A stretch of 64,000 nucleotides of DNA from Acidobacteriota bacterium (GCA_013288805.1 JABDBE010000003.1:1-64000); one strand, 5' to 3'. Counted from the first letter of the stretch, positions 27,024 through 36,543 are shown. Notes: generated from the letters alone by a model not told the origin. Numbers and translations: made by a program.

Positions 27024-28418
27024 TTACGGCAGTACGCGCACCCGTCCCGCCCACACGATAGGCTTTTGCGTGTTGGGATCGTAGAATACCAATCCGCGAG
27101 AGATCAGATTGGTCGCACCCGCACCTTGCAATCCCGTCAAGCCATTGATGTTGACGAATGTTGTGAGGTTGCCGGTATACACGGTGAACGGTCCACCCGC
27201 CGAATAGCTCATCAGGGCATCGTTCGTCATCTGATAGTTGCCCTGATTGCCGTTCGTAACCTTCACGCTGTTTGCGACCAGCGATCCGATCACGCCCTGC
27301 CTTCGCAAGGAAACCATGTCGGGAGTGAACGCGTTGCTCTGATAAGTGCCGCCAACGAAGATGCGTTGACCGACCACTATAGATGAGCCGCTGAACAGCT
27401 CTTTGGTAAACCAATTGTCGATAAAGCAAACGTCATACTGCGACACCAGGCTGAGGTCGACGGTGTAGACGCTATCCACGGGGATGCTCGCCGAAGTTCC
27501 AATCTCTTCGCCGACGAACATGGTCACCACCGGTCCGGGACTCACAGCCAGGATTCTGCCAGAAATGAATGCTTTGTCGGTTGTGATCAACTCGACGCTC
27601 CCGGCGAGAATGCTGCCATTGGCCTGCACCGTACCCTCGACGGAAACGATGCCATTCGCCATTAAACTGGTCAACGCATTGCTGCCGTTGTACAGAGTGC
27701 TCGAGTTGACGTCGATGGTCTCCTGGAAGCCGTACGGCCCTTGCATCACGAATGAGTTCCCCGAAGTATTTACCGAAACGATGTTACCGGTGAATTCGGT
27801 GATCTGGCCCAGATCGCCAGAGGCCGAGACTGCCATCACATCCAATACTGGTTTTACAGCGATGGTGCCGTTGTTGATGATCAGGTTGCCGTTTCCATCC
27901 ATGGCCAGCGACTGGCGCAGATCGAAGTCCATGTGCAAGCCGGCCAAGCCGTTGCTTCCCACCACAAGCGGAGCCCCTGCCGGGAATGCGACCGTTACTG
28001 TGGGGCTGCTCAAGGTTCCGGTTGCGGTACCGATTGAAGGTGGATTAGTGGTGAGGTCGACGTAATTAATTGAAGGCGCGGGCGTGCTGGTCGCGAAAGT
28101 GAAAGTGGCACTGGTGTAGGTTCCAGGCGCGACCGTGTTAAAGCCCAGCAGCGAACGCAAACCGATCAGCCGGCCGAAGTCAACCGTGGTCGGCGTAGAA
28201 AGCACTTGTGCCGTAGTCGAGCCATTGTTAAGTGTGATGCTGTTAATGGTGATATTGAATGCAACTACCGACGACACGGGCGCGTCCTCGCCCGTAGCGA
28301 AGACCTGCCCTTGAGTGTTCGGTGCTGGCGTTGACGACGAGGAATTGCTTACGCCGTTACAAGCACTGAAACTCAGGGCTAACGCAAGCAGCCCGGCAAG
28401 CGATAGAAATCTTTTCAT
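27024..28418 (-). CDS. DUF4382/DUF5666-type lipoprotein
   Basis: A 464-residue exported lipoprotein. The signal peptide ends in the lipobox LSFSAC, with Cys about 20. A Ser-rich linker is followed by a DUF4382-like domain (about 35-195: VVAFNITINSITLNNGST, with LIGLRSLLGFNTVAPGTYTSATF) and then a region with several repeats of the DUF5666 type (GNIVSVNTSGNSFVMQ, ISGRILAVSPGPVVTMFV). These are surface or periplasmic beta-proteins of unknown function, common in Acidobacteriota. A strong AGGAG Shine-Dalgarno precedes the ATG. A terminator closes the gene on the left, so it is monocistronic. Confidence 0.8.
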   Translation of the reverse strand: MKRFLSLAGLLALALSFSACNGVSNSSSSTPAPNTQGQVFATGEDAPVSSVVAFNITINSITLNNGSTTAQVLSTPTTVDFGRLIGLRSLLGFNTVAPGTYTSATFTFATSTPAPSINYVDLTTNPPSIGTATGTLSSPTVTVAFPAGAPLVVGSNGLAGLHMDFDLRQSLAMDGNGNLIINNGTIAVKPVLDVMAVSASGDLGQITEFTGNIVSVNTSGNSFVMQGPYGFQETIDVNSSTLYNGSNALTSLMANGIVSVEGTVQANGSILAGSVELITTDKAFISGRILAVSPGPVVTMFVGEEIGTSASIPVDSVYTVDLSLVSQYDVCFIDNWFTKELFSGSSIVVGQRIFVGGTYQSNAFTPDMVSLRRQGVIGSLVANSVKVTNGNQGNYQMTNDALMSYSAGGPFTVYTGNLTTFVNINGLTGLQGAGATNLISRGLVFYDPNTQKPIVWAGRVRVLP

Positions 28419-28604
28419 GGTTGCTCCTGTAAATCAGAATCTGTGGGGGAGCTGCGAATTTTTGATACCCGAATGAAAACACGTGTGATTGTAGGAAGTC
28501 TTCATTACCGTAGGACAGATTACGGACGTAATAGTGCCTCTGGGCGCAGGGTTGGGGGTGTGTTGGTCAAGCGAAGGCGCTGGCTGTTGTGCGCCGGCAA
28601 GGGA

Positions 28605-28642
28605 ACCCGAGATTCCCCGTTGTTTCGCTCCTCGAATGACAA
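28605..28642 (-). repeat. dispersed TGTCATTC...GAGCGAA...GAATCT repeat, copy 1
   Basis: Read on the minus strand, TGTCATTCGAGGAGCGAA is followed by a GGGGAATCTCGG end. It matches the copy at 44553-44592 closely. Confidence 0.65.
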
Positions 28643-28688
28643 AAAACAGAAGTGGAATGACAGAAAAAACGACAGGAAAACGGGCACG

Positions 28689-29300
28689 CTATTCCAGGCC
28701 AATGTAAAGATCGACTTGCGATTCCTGCGGATTCTGGCTCCGCTGGTCGTAGACCTCGAAGTCTGCTTTGTAGGCTCGTGCGCCGCCGAGCTGTTTGTTA
28801 TCTTCCATGCTCCAGACCCGCTGCCATGCCTGCGGGACAACCTGCTCCACCGGTCCCTTTGCGCTGGTAACGATTGCGTATCTCCCGCTGGGTACCTTTT
28901 TCGCAACCATCCCTGGCGGAACATCAGACGCACTGCCGACTTTCATACCAACAATGAAATCGTACTCGCCATCGCGGTCGCTGGCGTAACCGGTGTAAAC
29001 CGCGTAGATCGTGGAATCTACTTTGTTCCGAATCTTATTCGCGATGCCTTCCTTGAAAAACTTGGCCCATTGCTTGGAAATCGCGCCGCCGCCGGTCATT
29101 TCCTTGGCGTTACTGGTTCGAACTTGAATTCCGATAACCGAGAACTCTGGCTGGTCGACGACTCTTGGTTCCATTGCGGCTCCCACAGCGGCGGCTGTCA
29201 CGGTGAGGACAATCACGAGACAAATCAAGGCGAGCAATCCACCGGTCAAACCGAACCCCAGCCGGGCCGCTCTGGAAAAAGGCTCGCCGTGCCCGATCAT
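28689..29300 (-). CDS. membrane-anchored GyrI-like (AraC effector-binding) domain protein
   Basis: A 203-residue protein with an N-terminal TM helix (GLLALICLVIVLTVTAAAVG) and an extracytoplasmic GyrI-like domain (about 45-200). FSVIGIQVRTSNAKE, YDFIVGMKV, VPSGRYAIVTSAKGPVEQVVPQAWQRVW and a C-terminal FEVYD strand are the typical blocks. Such domains bind small molecules in AraC-type regulators and GyrI; no DNA-binding part is present here. The start ATG overlaps the frr stop by one base (TGATG), so translation is coupled to ribosome recycling factor. Its role is unknown. Confidence 0.7.
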   Translation of the reverse strand: MIGHGEPFSRAARLGFGLTGGLLALICLVIVLTVTAAAVGAAMEPRVVDQPEFSVIGIQVRTSNAKEMTGGGAISKQWAKFFKEGIANKIRNKVDSTIYAVYTGYASDRDGEYDFIVGMKVGSASDVPPGMVAKKVPSGRYAIVTSAKGPVEQVVPQAWQRVWSMEDNKQLGGARAYKADFEVYDQRSQNPQESQVDLYIGLE

Positions 29301-29887
29301 CAAATCTCCATCACTTCTTTTTCTTTGCCTTTGCTCATCTCTTCCATCTTCCTGATTTCACCATCGGTGAGCTTTTGGATCTCGTCCATGGCTCTTTTTT
29401 CATCGTCCTCGGTGATCTTCTTGTCCTTCATCGCCTTCTTGATGGCGTCGTTGCCATCGCGCCGGATGTTGCGCACCGCCGTGCGATGCTCCTCGAGTAT
29501 CTTGTGCAGGTGTTTCACCATATCCTTGCGGCGCTCTTCGGTGAGCGGAGGCACGGGCACGCGGACGATTTTGCCGTCGTTCATCGGGTTCAAGCCGATG
29601 TCCGCCGCGCGAATTGCCTTCTCAATCGCTGGCAGCGAGGTCGGATCAAAAGGCTGCACCGTGATGAGCTGCGGCTCGGGCGCATGCACCTGCGCAAGCT
29701 GATTAAGCGGCATGTGCGAACCGTAATATTCCACGTTGACGGAATCGAGCATGTGCACCGACGCACGCCCGGTGCGCGTAGACGCCATCGCCTTGCGGAA
29801 GTCCTCGACCGCCTTGTCCATGCGCGTTTTGAGTTGAATGTAAGTATCTTTAAGGCCAGGAATTGCGGCCATACCAGCTTGAGCCAT
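29300..29887 (-). CDS. frr: ribosome recycling factor
   Basis: A 195-residue protein that, with EF-G, splits post-termination ribosomes. Hallmarks are FRKAMASTRTGRASVHMLDSVNVEYYGS, LNQLAQVHAPEPQLITVQPFDP, IEKAIRAADIGLNP and the C-terminal long helices (IPPLTEERR-type VPPLTEERRKDMVKH). Domain order and length are normal apart from a slight N-terminal extension of about 10 residues. It has its own TATAAT about 38 nt upstream, inside the spacer after the TonB-C gene. Confidence 0.97.
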   Translation of the reverse strand: MAQAGMAAIPGLKDTYIQLKTRMDKAVEDFRKAMASTRTGRASVHMLDSVNVEYYGSHMPLNQLAQVHAPEPQLITVQPFDPTSLPAIEKAIRAADIGLNPMNDGKIVRVPVPPLTEERRKDMVKHLHKILEEHRTAVRNIRRDGNDAIKKAMKDKKITEDDEKRAMDEIQKLTDGEIRKMEEMSKGKEKEVMEI

Positions 29888-29924
29888 GATCAGCTCCCCT
29901 AAGGATGAGTTACCAAAACTGTGA

Positions 29925-29930
29925 ATTATA
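29925..29930 (-). promoter_or_regulatory. -10 box of frr
   Basis: A TATAAT on the minus strand lies 37 nt before the frr ATG. The -35 region is not clear. Confidence 0.45.
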
Positions 29931-29983
29931 AACCTTTGAAGCCCGCAGCATTCCTAGGCCCAACCCCGGTCGCCAAAAAGAAT

Positions 29984-30349
29984 TTAATGCATCACCCGGG
30001 AATTGACCTGGACATTTATGTGAGCTGGAATGAACTTGCCATCGCAGGCGGCCGATTTAAATCGCCAAGTCTGAACGGCGGTTACGACATCGTGATCGAA
30101 CCCATCGCTGCCGGAAGTCCGCGTGACCTTGGGCTCGCGTACTTGCCCTTTTTCGTCAACGAGAATGTTGACAATGACGAATGCGGAGTCTTTCAAGGGG
30201 TAGTGCGAGGGCGGAGGATCCGGACTGTAGGTCGCCTGCGGTGGTGTACACTTCTTGCCTCCTGCATTCACTGTTTGACCTGAAGTACTGAACGGAAGGG
30301 AAATCAGCAGCAAGGCGGTAGTAACAAACGCTTCAAGACGCCCTTTCAT
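29984..30349 (-). CDS. exported TonB-C-domain protein without TM anchor
   Basis: A 121-residue protein. An N-terminal hydrophobic segment (AFVTTALLLISLPFSTSG) looks like a cleavable signal. The rest is a compact TonB C-terminal fold: DSAFVIVNILVDEKGQVREPKVTRTSGSDGFDHDVVTAVQTWRFKSAACDGKFIPAHINVQV. It lacks the N-terminal membrane helix and Pro-rich linker of true TonB, so energy transfer is unlikely; it may bind receptor TonB boxes or other envelope proteins. It lies between pyrH and frr, 16 nt after pyrH, an unusual insertion in an otherwise conserved translation operon. Confidence 0.75.
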   Translation of the reverse strand: MKGRLEAFVTTALLLISLPFSTSGQTVNAGGKKCTPPQATYSPDPPPSHYPLKDSAFVIVNILVDEKGQVREPKVTRTSGSDGFDHDVVTAVQTWRFKSAACDGKFIPAHINVQVNSRVMH

Positions 30350-30365
30350 GTACTCCTCTGTGCTC

Positions 30366-31082
30366 CTACGCGCTGACCAGCGAACCGATCTTCTCGCCGG
30401 TTACGACCTTGCGGATATTTCCCCTCTGGTTGAGGTTGAAGATGATAATCGGCAGGTTGTTGTCTTTGCAAAGTGAGATGGCGGTCGAGTCCATCACTTT
30501 CAGGCCTTTTTTCAGCACGTCCATGTAAGTGATCTGGGTGAATTTCTTGGCGTCTTTTACCAGCACCGGATCGGCGTCATAGATGCCATCAACCTTCGTA
30601 GCTTTCATGATGACGTCGGCCTTGATTTCCATGGCGCGCAACGATGCTGCGGTGTCGGTCGAGAAATACGGATTCCCAGTGCCCCCAGCGAAAATCACCA
30701 CGCGGCCTTTTTCCAGATGACGGATGGCGCGCCGGCGAATAAAAGGCTCGGCGACCTGGTTCATCTCAATTGCCGATTGCACGCGGGTGTAAACGCCCTG
30801 CTTTTCAAGCGCATCCTGCAGCGCCAGCGAATTGATCACCGTGGCCAGCATGCCCATATGATCTGCGGAAACCCGGTCCATCTCTTTTGCTTGCTCGGCC
30901 ACGCCCCGGAAGAAATTACCACCGCCCACCACGATCGCGATCTCAATTCCTAGAGAACGTACGTCCGCGAGTTCAGCAGCGATTTCATGAATGCGAAAAG
31001 GGTCGACACCAAAACCCTGGGTCGCAGCCAAGGCTTCGCCGGAGAGCTTAAGCAAAATGCGTTTGAAGATGGCAGTCGTCAT
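30366..31082 (-). CDS. pyrH: UMP kinase
   Basis: A 238-residue amino-acid-kinase-fold enzyme that phosphorylates UMP to UDP. Conserved stretches: [72 protein letters not shown] and [17 protein letters not shown]. Length and motifs are normal. It sits between the tsf terminator and a TonB-C protein gene and before frr, the usual cluster. Bacterial UMP kinase is hexameric and GTP-regulated. Confidence 0.97.
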   Translation of the reverse strand: MTTAIFKRILLKLSGEALAATQGFGVDPFRIHEIAAELADVRSLGIEIAIVVGGGNFFRGVAEQAKEMDRVSADHMGMLATVINSLALQDALEKQGVYTRVQSAIEMNQVAEPFIRRRAIRHLEKGRVVIFAGGTGNPYFSTDTAASLRAMEIKADVIMKATKVDGIYDADPVLVKDAKKFTQITYMDVLKKGLKVMDSTAISLCKDNNLPIIIFNLNQRGNIRKVVTGEKIGSLVSA

Positions 31083-31140
31083 CCGTGATTTAGTCTAGCA
31101 TCCCGGCGGGAGTGTGAGTTGGGGAGCAGAATTTTGTAGA

Positions 31141-31174
31141 GTAAAAACCGAGTGGGGACAGCTGCCCCCACTCG
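31141..31174 (-). terminator. intrinsic terminator after tsf
   Basis: On the minus strand a CGAGTGGGG stem, a short loop and CCCCACTCG are followed by GTTTTTAC. It lies between tsf and pyrH, so pyrH probably has its own or read-through transcription. Confidence 0.8.
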
Positions 31175-31176
31175 AT

Positions 31177-31860
31177 CTACTCAGCTTTTTGTTCGGGCTT
31201 GGTGATGGCGATGGTCTCGCCTGCCTCGCCCACCTTGAAACGGGCAAAGCGGCGCACCGCGATGTTTTCACCCAGCTTGCCGATCTTGGTGGCAATCAGT
31301 TGCGCGATGCTGACTGTTTGATCCTTGATGAAGGGCTGCTCCAGCAGGCAAACCTCTTCGTAGAATTTGGCCATCTTGCCTTCGACCATTTTTTCCGCGA
31401 TGTTCGCAGGCTTGCCGCTGGCGATCGCCCGCGCCAGCGCGATGTCCTTTTCGCGGGCAAAATCCTCTGCGGTGACGTCTTCCCTGCGAATGTACTTGGG
31501 ATCGCTGGCCGCGATGTGCATGGCAATGTCGTGCACCAATTCTTTGAAGTCCTCGGTACGGGCCACGAAATCGCTCTCGCAGTTGATTTCGACGAGTACG
31601 CCAATCTTGCCTCCGGCGTGAATATAGCTGGCCACCGACCCTTCGCTGGTCACGCGGGTTGCCTTCTTTGCCGCTACGGAAACACCCTTCTTGCGCAGGA
31701 CGACGACCGCCTGTTCCATGTCGCCCTTGGCTTCGGTTAGAGCTTGCTTGCAATCCATCATTGGCGCTCCGGTTTTCTCCCGGAGCTCTTTCACTTGTGC
31801 AGCTGAGATGCCAGGACGCTTGCTGTCATCTGGTTCTGGACTGATTGTTGTAGCAACCAT
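31177..31860 (-). CDS. tsf: elongation factor Ts
   Basis: A 227-residue GDP/GTP exchange factor for EF-Tu. The N-terminal UBA-like domain has the diagnostic VKELREKTGAPMMDCKQALTEAKGDMEQAVVVLRKKG. The core contains EGSVASYIHAGGKIGVLVEINCESDFVARTEDF and the DIAMHIAAS segment. It is shorter than the E. coli protein (about 280) but in the range of compact bacterial EF-Ts. A roughly 15-residue Thr/Glu-rich N-terminal extension precedes the domain. It lies downstream of rpsB, the universal pairing. Confidence 0.96.
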   Translation of the reverse strand: MVATTISPEPDDSKRPGISAAQVKELREKTGAPMMDCKQALTEAKGDMEQAVVVLRKKGVSVAAKKATRVTSEGSVASYIHAGGKIGVLVEINCESDFVARTEDFKELVHDIAMHIAASDPKYIRREDVTAEDFAREKDIALARAIASGKPANIAEKMVEGKMAKFYEEVCLLEQPFIKDQTVSIAQLIATKIGKLGENIAVRRFARFKVGEAGETIAITKPEQKAE

Positions 31861-31947
31861 AATCTTTTATGAATCCCTTTCACTCCACAAAACTCGACCC
31901 GCGCCGGACGACCCGCGCGGGTCTGAATCCCTCAGGGGCTTAAAGCC

Positions 31948-31989
31948 CGGAATCTGATCTGTGTAACGCCTGAAGCCGAGAGCCTGGGC
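31948..31989. repeat. heptad array 4
   Basis: Six units in phase of the type CCTGAAG/CCTGGGC, in the spacer between rpsB and tsf. It shares TAACGCCTGAAGCC with heptad element 1, 28 kb away. Confidence 0.65.
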
Positions 31990-31994
31990 CTGCT

Positions 31995-32912
<918 letters not shown>

Positions 32913-33019
32913 TTAACCTCCTCATTTGGTCTGCATCCGGCGCTCACCCTGAGGCTGCCCCGAATTGCCATTCCCGTCCCCGTACCGAAGCACGGGAAGA
33001 ATTGAACACCTAAAAAACC

Positions 33020-33089
33020 GTCGCTCGTCCTCGGTCGTGCGTCGTCAGCCAACTGCCGTTGAGAACGACCAACGGCGAATGGCAAACGA
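33020..33089. repeat. heptad foldback element 5
   Basis: Ten consecutive 7-bp units in phase. The first six are of the type GTCGTNN/GCCGTTG and the last four the reverse complement type CCAACGG/CGAATGG. They form a potential hairpin between rpsI and rpsB in the ribosomal operon. Confidence 0.8.
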
Positions 33090-33095
33090 CAGAGC

Positions 33096-33491
33096 TTAAC
33101 GCTTGCTGTATTGGAACCGCTTCCTCGCGCCCTTCTGGCCGTACTTCTTGCGTTCCTTGCCGCGTGAATCGCGAGTGACCATGCCTTCGGCCTTGAGCTT
33201 CTTGCGCAACTCAACATTGAACAGCATGAGGGCGCGGGCGATCCCGAGTTTCACCGCGTCGGCCTGCCCGTTCACGCCGCCGCCGGAAACTCTGGCGACC
33301 ACATTGAAGGTGCTCGCAGTCTCGGTCGAGAGCAACGGTTGCTTCGCGCTCGAACGCTGCGCCGGAGTCACGAAGTACTCTTCAAAAGCGCGTCCGTTAA
33401 TCTTGAATTCGCCGCTGCCCGGCCGCAGATAAACCCGCGCGATCGCCGACTTGCGGCGTCCCGTTCCGTAATATTGCACTAGCTCTGCCAT
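33096..33491 (-). CDS. rpsI: 30S ribosomal protein S9
   Basis: A 131-residue ribosomal protein. [28 protein letters not shown] at the start, [20 protein letters not shown] in the middle and the basic C-terminal tail ending in KR (KRFQYSKR), which reaches the P-site tRNA, are all present. Full length. It follows rplM, the universal pair, with a 105-nt spacer that holds a heptad array and a hairpin. The array begins 3 nt before the ATG and covers the Shine-Dalgarno position. Confidence 0.98.
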   Translation of the reverse strand: MAELVQYYGTGRRKSAIARVYLRPGSGEFKINGRAFEEYFVTPAQRSSAKQPLLSTETASTFNVVARVSGGGVNGQADAVKLGIARALMLFNVELRKKLKAEGMVTRDSRGKERKKYGQKGARKRFQYSKR

Positions 33492-33493
33492 TC

Positions 33494-33528
33494 TTAGCCT
33501 TTAGCACTTAGCAGTTGGCATTCAGCCA
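33494..33528. repeat. heptad array 6
   Basis: Five units in phase (consensus TTAGCAN, last ones TTGGCAT and TCAGCCA). It lies immediately upstream of the rpsI start codon within the rplM-rpsI operon. Confidence 0.75.
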
Positions 33529-33564
33529 AACCGCTCTCCGTGCAACCTTTCAAATTTAATCGGT

Positions 33565-33588
33565 TGAGACGTAGCCTGCCACGTCTCA
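33565..33588. repeat. perfect 8-bp hairpin in the rplM-rpsI spacer
   Basis: TGAGACGT and ACGTCTCA flank the loop AGCCTGCC. No U-tract follows on either strand, so it is not a standard terminator; it may be an mRNA processing or stability element. Confidence 0.6.
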
Positions 33589-33596
33589 GCCAAACT

Positions 33597-34037
33597 CTAC
33601 GCCCTGACTTCGAGCGCCTTCGCTTGCGGCTTCTGCGCTTCGTGCGGATGCTTCTCGCCGCGATACACATTCAGCTTGCTAATCATCTGCCGCCCCAGTT
33701 TCGACTTGGGGAGCATGCGCAGAACCGCAGCCTCGATGATTGACTCAGGCTTACGCTCGAAGCGCTTGCGAAACTCCTCGGTACGCAATCCGCCCGGATA
33801 GCCGGTGTAATGCTGATACACCTTCTGCTCGGATTTAAAGCCGGTTGTCTTGACCTTCTCGGCGTTGATCACGATCACATGATCGCCAGTGTCGAGAAAG
33901 GTCGTGTATTGCGGATTTTCTTTACCCATCAAAATGCGGGCGACCTGTGACGCAAGCCGGCCGAGCGTCTGCCCGTCAGCATCCACGACGTACCACTTGC
34001 GCACAATTTCCCCCGCTTTGGGGAAATAGGTTGACAT
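33597..34037 (-). CDS. rplM: 50S ribosomal protein L13
   Basis: A 146-residue ribosomal protein. The conserved stretches [61 protein letters not shown]-type [15 protein letters not shown] and [32 protein letters not shown] are in order. It is the first gene of the minus-strand cluster rplM-rpsI-rpsB-tsf-pyrH. A strong TTGACA-17-TTATCT promoter lies about 105 nt upstream, giving a leader long enough for regulation by the ribosomal protein. Confidence 0.98.
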   Translation of the reverse strand: MSTYFPKAGEIVRKWYVVDADGQTLGRLASQVARILMGKENPQYTTFLDTGDHVIVINAEKVKTTGFKSEQKVYQHYTGYPGGLRTEEFRKRFERKPESIIEAAVLRMLPKSKLGRQMISKLNVYRGEKHPHEAQKPQAKALEVRA

Positions 34038-34147
34038 GCAAAATCTCCCAAGAAATATAAAAACGCAAAGAAGACCGCTGAGCTCCCAGTGAGCGCCGAA
34101 GGCGCAGGGCTATCAGGCGGGCAACCGCAGGACTTGCAAAGTCTTAA

Positions 34148-34176
34148 AGATAACGTAGCCAGCGGGATATTGTCAA
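34148..34176 (-). promoter_or_regulatory. strong sigma70-type promoter of the rplM operon
   Basis: On the minus strand a perfect TTGACA (34171-34176), a 17-bp spacer and TTATCT (34148-34153). The leader of about 100 nt contains a GCGCC-TTC-GGCGC hairpin and ends in a GGGAG Shine-Dalgarno before rplM. Confidence 0.8.
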
Positions 34177-34287
34177 CGAAGTAGCTGCCACATCAGCGTT
34201 TACCATAGCAGACAAGCCAAGAAAGATAGCAAATGCCCTGTAAAATTGCGCGCTGCGCTTTACTCGCCTGCCTGCATCACTCGCAGG

Positions 34288-35403
34288 CTATTCGTAGGCC
34301 AGCGCGTCAATCGGGTCTTTCTGCGCCGCCTTCAGCGCCGGATAAACCGCCCCCGCAAGGGCTCCAACCAAAGCGATGACAGTCGCGCGTAGAATCCATC
34401 CGACCGTCACCTCGACTCTGATTAGCGGCATCCGATAGATAATTCCTTTCTCGGCAAGCAGGCTGAAAACGATTCCCAAAACGATCCCGGCAATAGCCAG
34501 TAGAGCCGTTTCTCGCAGGATCACGTTGACGATGTAGAGCTTCGACGCGCCCATCGACTTCAAAATTCCGATCTCGCGTGTCCGCTCCATCACTGCCGTG
34601 TACATGGCTTGAAAAATAACGATCAGCCCAATGGTGACGGAAACTCCAATGACGACGTCAATGAAGCTGCCCAGGTAGGGATAGCTGGTCGGCGTCATCA
34701 GCGACAGGTACTCGCGCATGGAGCGGATGTTGTAGCTCTGCATACCTGGGACGGCCTTGATTTCGTCGACGACCGCAGGAGCATTATTGGGATCGTCAAG
34801 CTTGAGATAAAATCCCGATACTTTGCCTTGCGCCCCCATCAGGTTCTGGAGCGTGCTCATGGGGAGGAACTTGCGCGCGCCTCTGCCATGCTCAACGATG
34901 CCCGCGATGCGGAAGGTATTATTGAGGAGTTCAATCGTGTCGCCTACTTTTACTTGCTTCGATTTGGCAAAGACATCATCGACCAGCACATCATTCGGCC
35001 CCTGAAATGGTCCCCCAGCCAGATAGTGAAAGGGTCCGCCCAACTCTTCGAAACTCTTGAGATCGATTCCATAGATGAGCTCCAAAGTTCCGGCAGTCGA
35101 GAACTGCATCACGACTGGTGCCACGCTTGCGACATGGGGCAATTTGGCTAAAATGTCCGCGATCTTGATCGGTAAAGGCGCGCCGGAAACTCCCGCAATG
35201 ACCGTGGACCCCGGAGGCATTACCACAACGTCGGCTCCCATGCCTGCCTGGCGGGCTTTGGAATCGTTCAGAATTCCCAACGATAATCCGACAATCAGCA
35301 GAATGAGCGTTACCTCCAACGCAATCGCCACGATGCTGATCAAGGAGCGGATCGGCCGATGGACCAGGTTGGCGACGATCATTTTATTCATCATAGTGAG
35401 CAC
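34288..35403 (-). CDS. ABC transporter permease, MacB/FtsX type
   Basis: A 371-residue inner-membrane protein with four TM helices in the FtsX layout: one near the N-terminus (SLISIVAIALEVTLILLIVGL), a large periplasmic domain (about 45-245) and three C-terminal helices. ERTREIGILKSMGAS is the conserved cytoplasmic loop that contacts the ATPase. The protein ends DPIDALAYE, also typical. MacB/LolC-type permeases move lipoproteins, peptides or envelope substrates. No ATPase is adjacent. A LolA-like lipoprotein gene lies upstream on the same strand. The first few codons are uncertain; ATGs at 35394 and 35391 are alternatives. Confidence 0.85.
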   Translation of the reverse strand: MLTMMNKMIVANLVHRPIRSLISIVAIALEVTLILLIVGLSLGILNDSKARQAGMGADVVVMPPGSTVIAGVSGAPLPIKIADILAKLPHVASVAPVVMQFSTAGTLELIYGIDLKSFEELGGPFHYLAGGPFQGPNDVLVDDVFAKSKQVKVGDTIELLNNTFRIAGIVEHGRGARKFLPMSTLQNLMGAQGKVSGFYLKLDDPNNAPAVVDEIKAVPGMQSYNIRSMREYLSLMTPTSYPYLGSFIDVVIGVSVTIGLIVIFQAMYTAVMERTREIGILKSMGASKLYIVNVILRETALLAIAGIVLGIVFSLLAEKGIIYRMPLIRVEVTVGWILRATVIALVGALAGAVYPALKAAQKDPIDALAYE

Positions 35404-35485
35404 TCAGCACTTAGCAATCAGCAATTAGTCCTTCAACGGTTCGCACAAAGTCCCACCTGCCAAATGCTAAATGCCAATTGCTAAT
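35395..35485. repeat. heptad foldback element 7
   Basis: Five units (35395-35429, type ACTTAGC) are followed after 28 bp by four units (35458-35485, type TGCTAAA), which are the reverse complement of the first set. It separates the LolA-like lipoprotein gene from the ABC permease and overlaps the permease's possible first codons. Confidence 0.8.
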
Positions 35486-35486
35486 T

Positions 35487-36413
35487 CTACCTTTCGCCTT
35501 GAGGCCCGGATGACGATTGCGCCTCCGGCTTATCCAGGTGAACAACCTCGGCGCCTGCCGGCTGCTCCAGTATGAATTTGTCATCCGGAAGCGGTTGGTT
35601 CAAGTCCAGTTTCACGATGTTCAGCGTAATGTCGTACTCTTCCTGCGGTCGCGCAATCTCGATTTGCCAGGGGAAGTCTATGCCATTGTCCTGCTTGTAA
35701 TTTCCGTAAACCGCGTTGGTCGCGACATTTCCCTGTTCGTCATACAGAAGCTGGCGGTGCGGCAGCAAGTCGGTGCGGCTGAAAACGATCTTCCGCGAAA
35801 GCATCCATCCCTTGTTCCCTTTGTGGATCACATCAACAATATAATCCGCGCGCGATACCTTGCGGCTCTTGGCTTCGGTCACCAGTTCGGTGTCGTTTTC
35901 GAGCACCGCAATTTCATTTTCCGGATCAATATGCCGCAACAGGAGCGCGTCATAAATATGTTGTGGACGCAGGTTCTCCAGCGGCTGCGATGGATTGTGG
36001 GTTTCGACATCGTTTCGCCCCACTACGAAACGGTTCTTCGGAGGAATCCATAACTTGAAGCCCTCACCATCGCTCACCATGTCGAAAGCCTTGTTGCGAA
36101 CAATCGGCATCAGTCCAATCATCCGCAGCATGGCCGGCTTGCGCGCCAGCACGTAGCCGCGGATTTCCTCGTAGTCCGTGACCTTGCCCTTCTTAACCCC
36201 GCCCACAGTCGTGTCAATATCGACGGTAGCCTGCATGGACTGAATGCTGCCGGCCTGAGTGTTGATGTAGTCGATGAGTTGCTGTTGCGTGGCAGTTTTT
36301 AGTTGGACAGAAATGAAGGGTGGTTCGACTATACGGGAGCGAAACAGGCAGCCCGTCAGGGGCAGAATTGCCAACAGGATGAAGGCACCACGATATCGAA
36401 AGAAAAAAGACAT
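35487..36413 (-). CDS. LolA/DUF4292-like lipoprotein
   Basis: A 308-residue lipoprotein. A short basic start is followed by a hydrophobic signal and the lipobox LPLTGC. The mature part begins with a helix (TATQQQLIDYINTQAGSIQSMQATVDI) and then alternating strands (YEEIRGYVLARKPAMLRMIGLMP, FDMVSDGEGFKLWIPPKNRFVVG) as in LolA/LolB and DUF4292 proteins. The C-terminus has a degenerate acidic tail. It may be an outer-membrane LolB-like receptor, but this is inferred. The ATG at 36413 is preferred because it directly precedes the signal. The ABC permease follows on the same strand. Confidence 0.75.
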   Translation of the reverse strand: MSFFFRYRGAFILLAILPLTGCLFRSRIVEPPFISVQLKTATQQQLIDYINTQAGSIQSMQATVDIDTTVGGVKKGKVTDYEEIRGYVLARKPAMLRMIGLMPIVRNKAFDMVSDGEGFKLWIPPKNRFVVGRNDVETHNPSQPLENLRPQHIYDALLLRHIDPENEIAVLENDTELVTEAKSRKVSRADYIVDVIHKGNKGWMLSRKIVFSRTDLLPHRQLLYDEQGNVATNAVYGNYKQDNGIDFPWQIEIARPQEEYDITLNIVKLDLNQPLPDDKFILEQPAGAEVVHLDKPEAQSSSGPQGER

Positions 36414-36543
36414 GAGGCAGCTTTGATTCCGTGCCAAAGAGATGAGTATACCGAAGCTGAAGATTCAGAGTCGGTAGGCGGGACCGGAACTTTGCAAGGA
36501 CTTCGTTCGATCACAGATCGAGGAGGATCGAGGAGGATTCTCA

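Noticed and set aside
33565-33588. Terminator in the rplM-rpsI spacer
   Set aside because: The stem is perfect but no U-tract follows on either strand and rpsI is expected to be co-transcribed.
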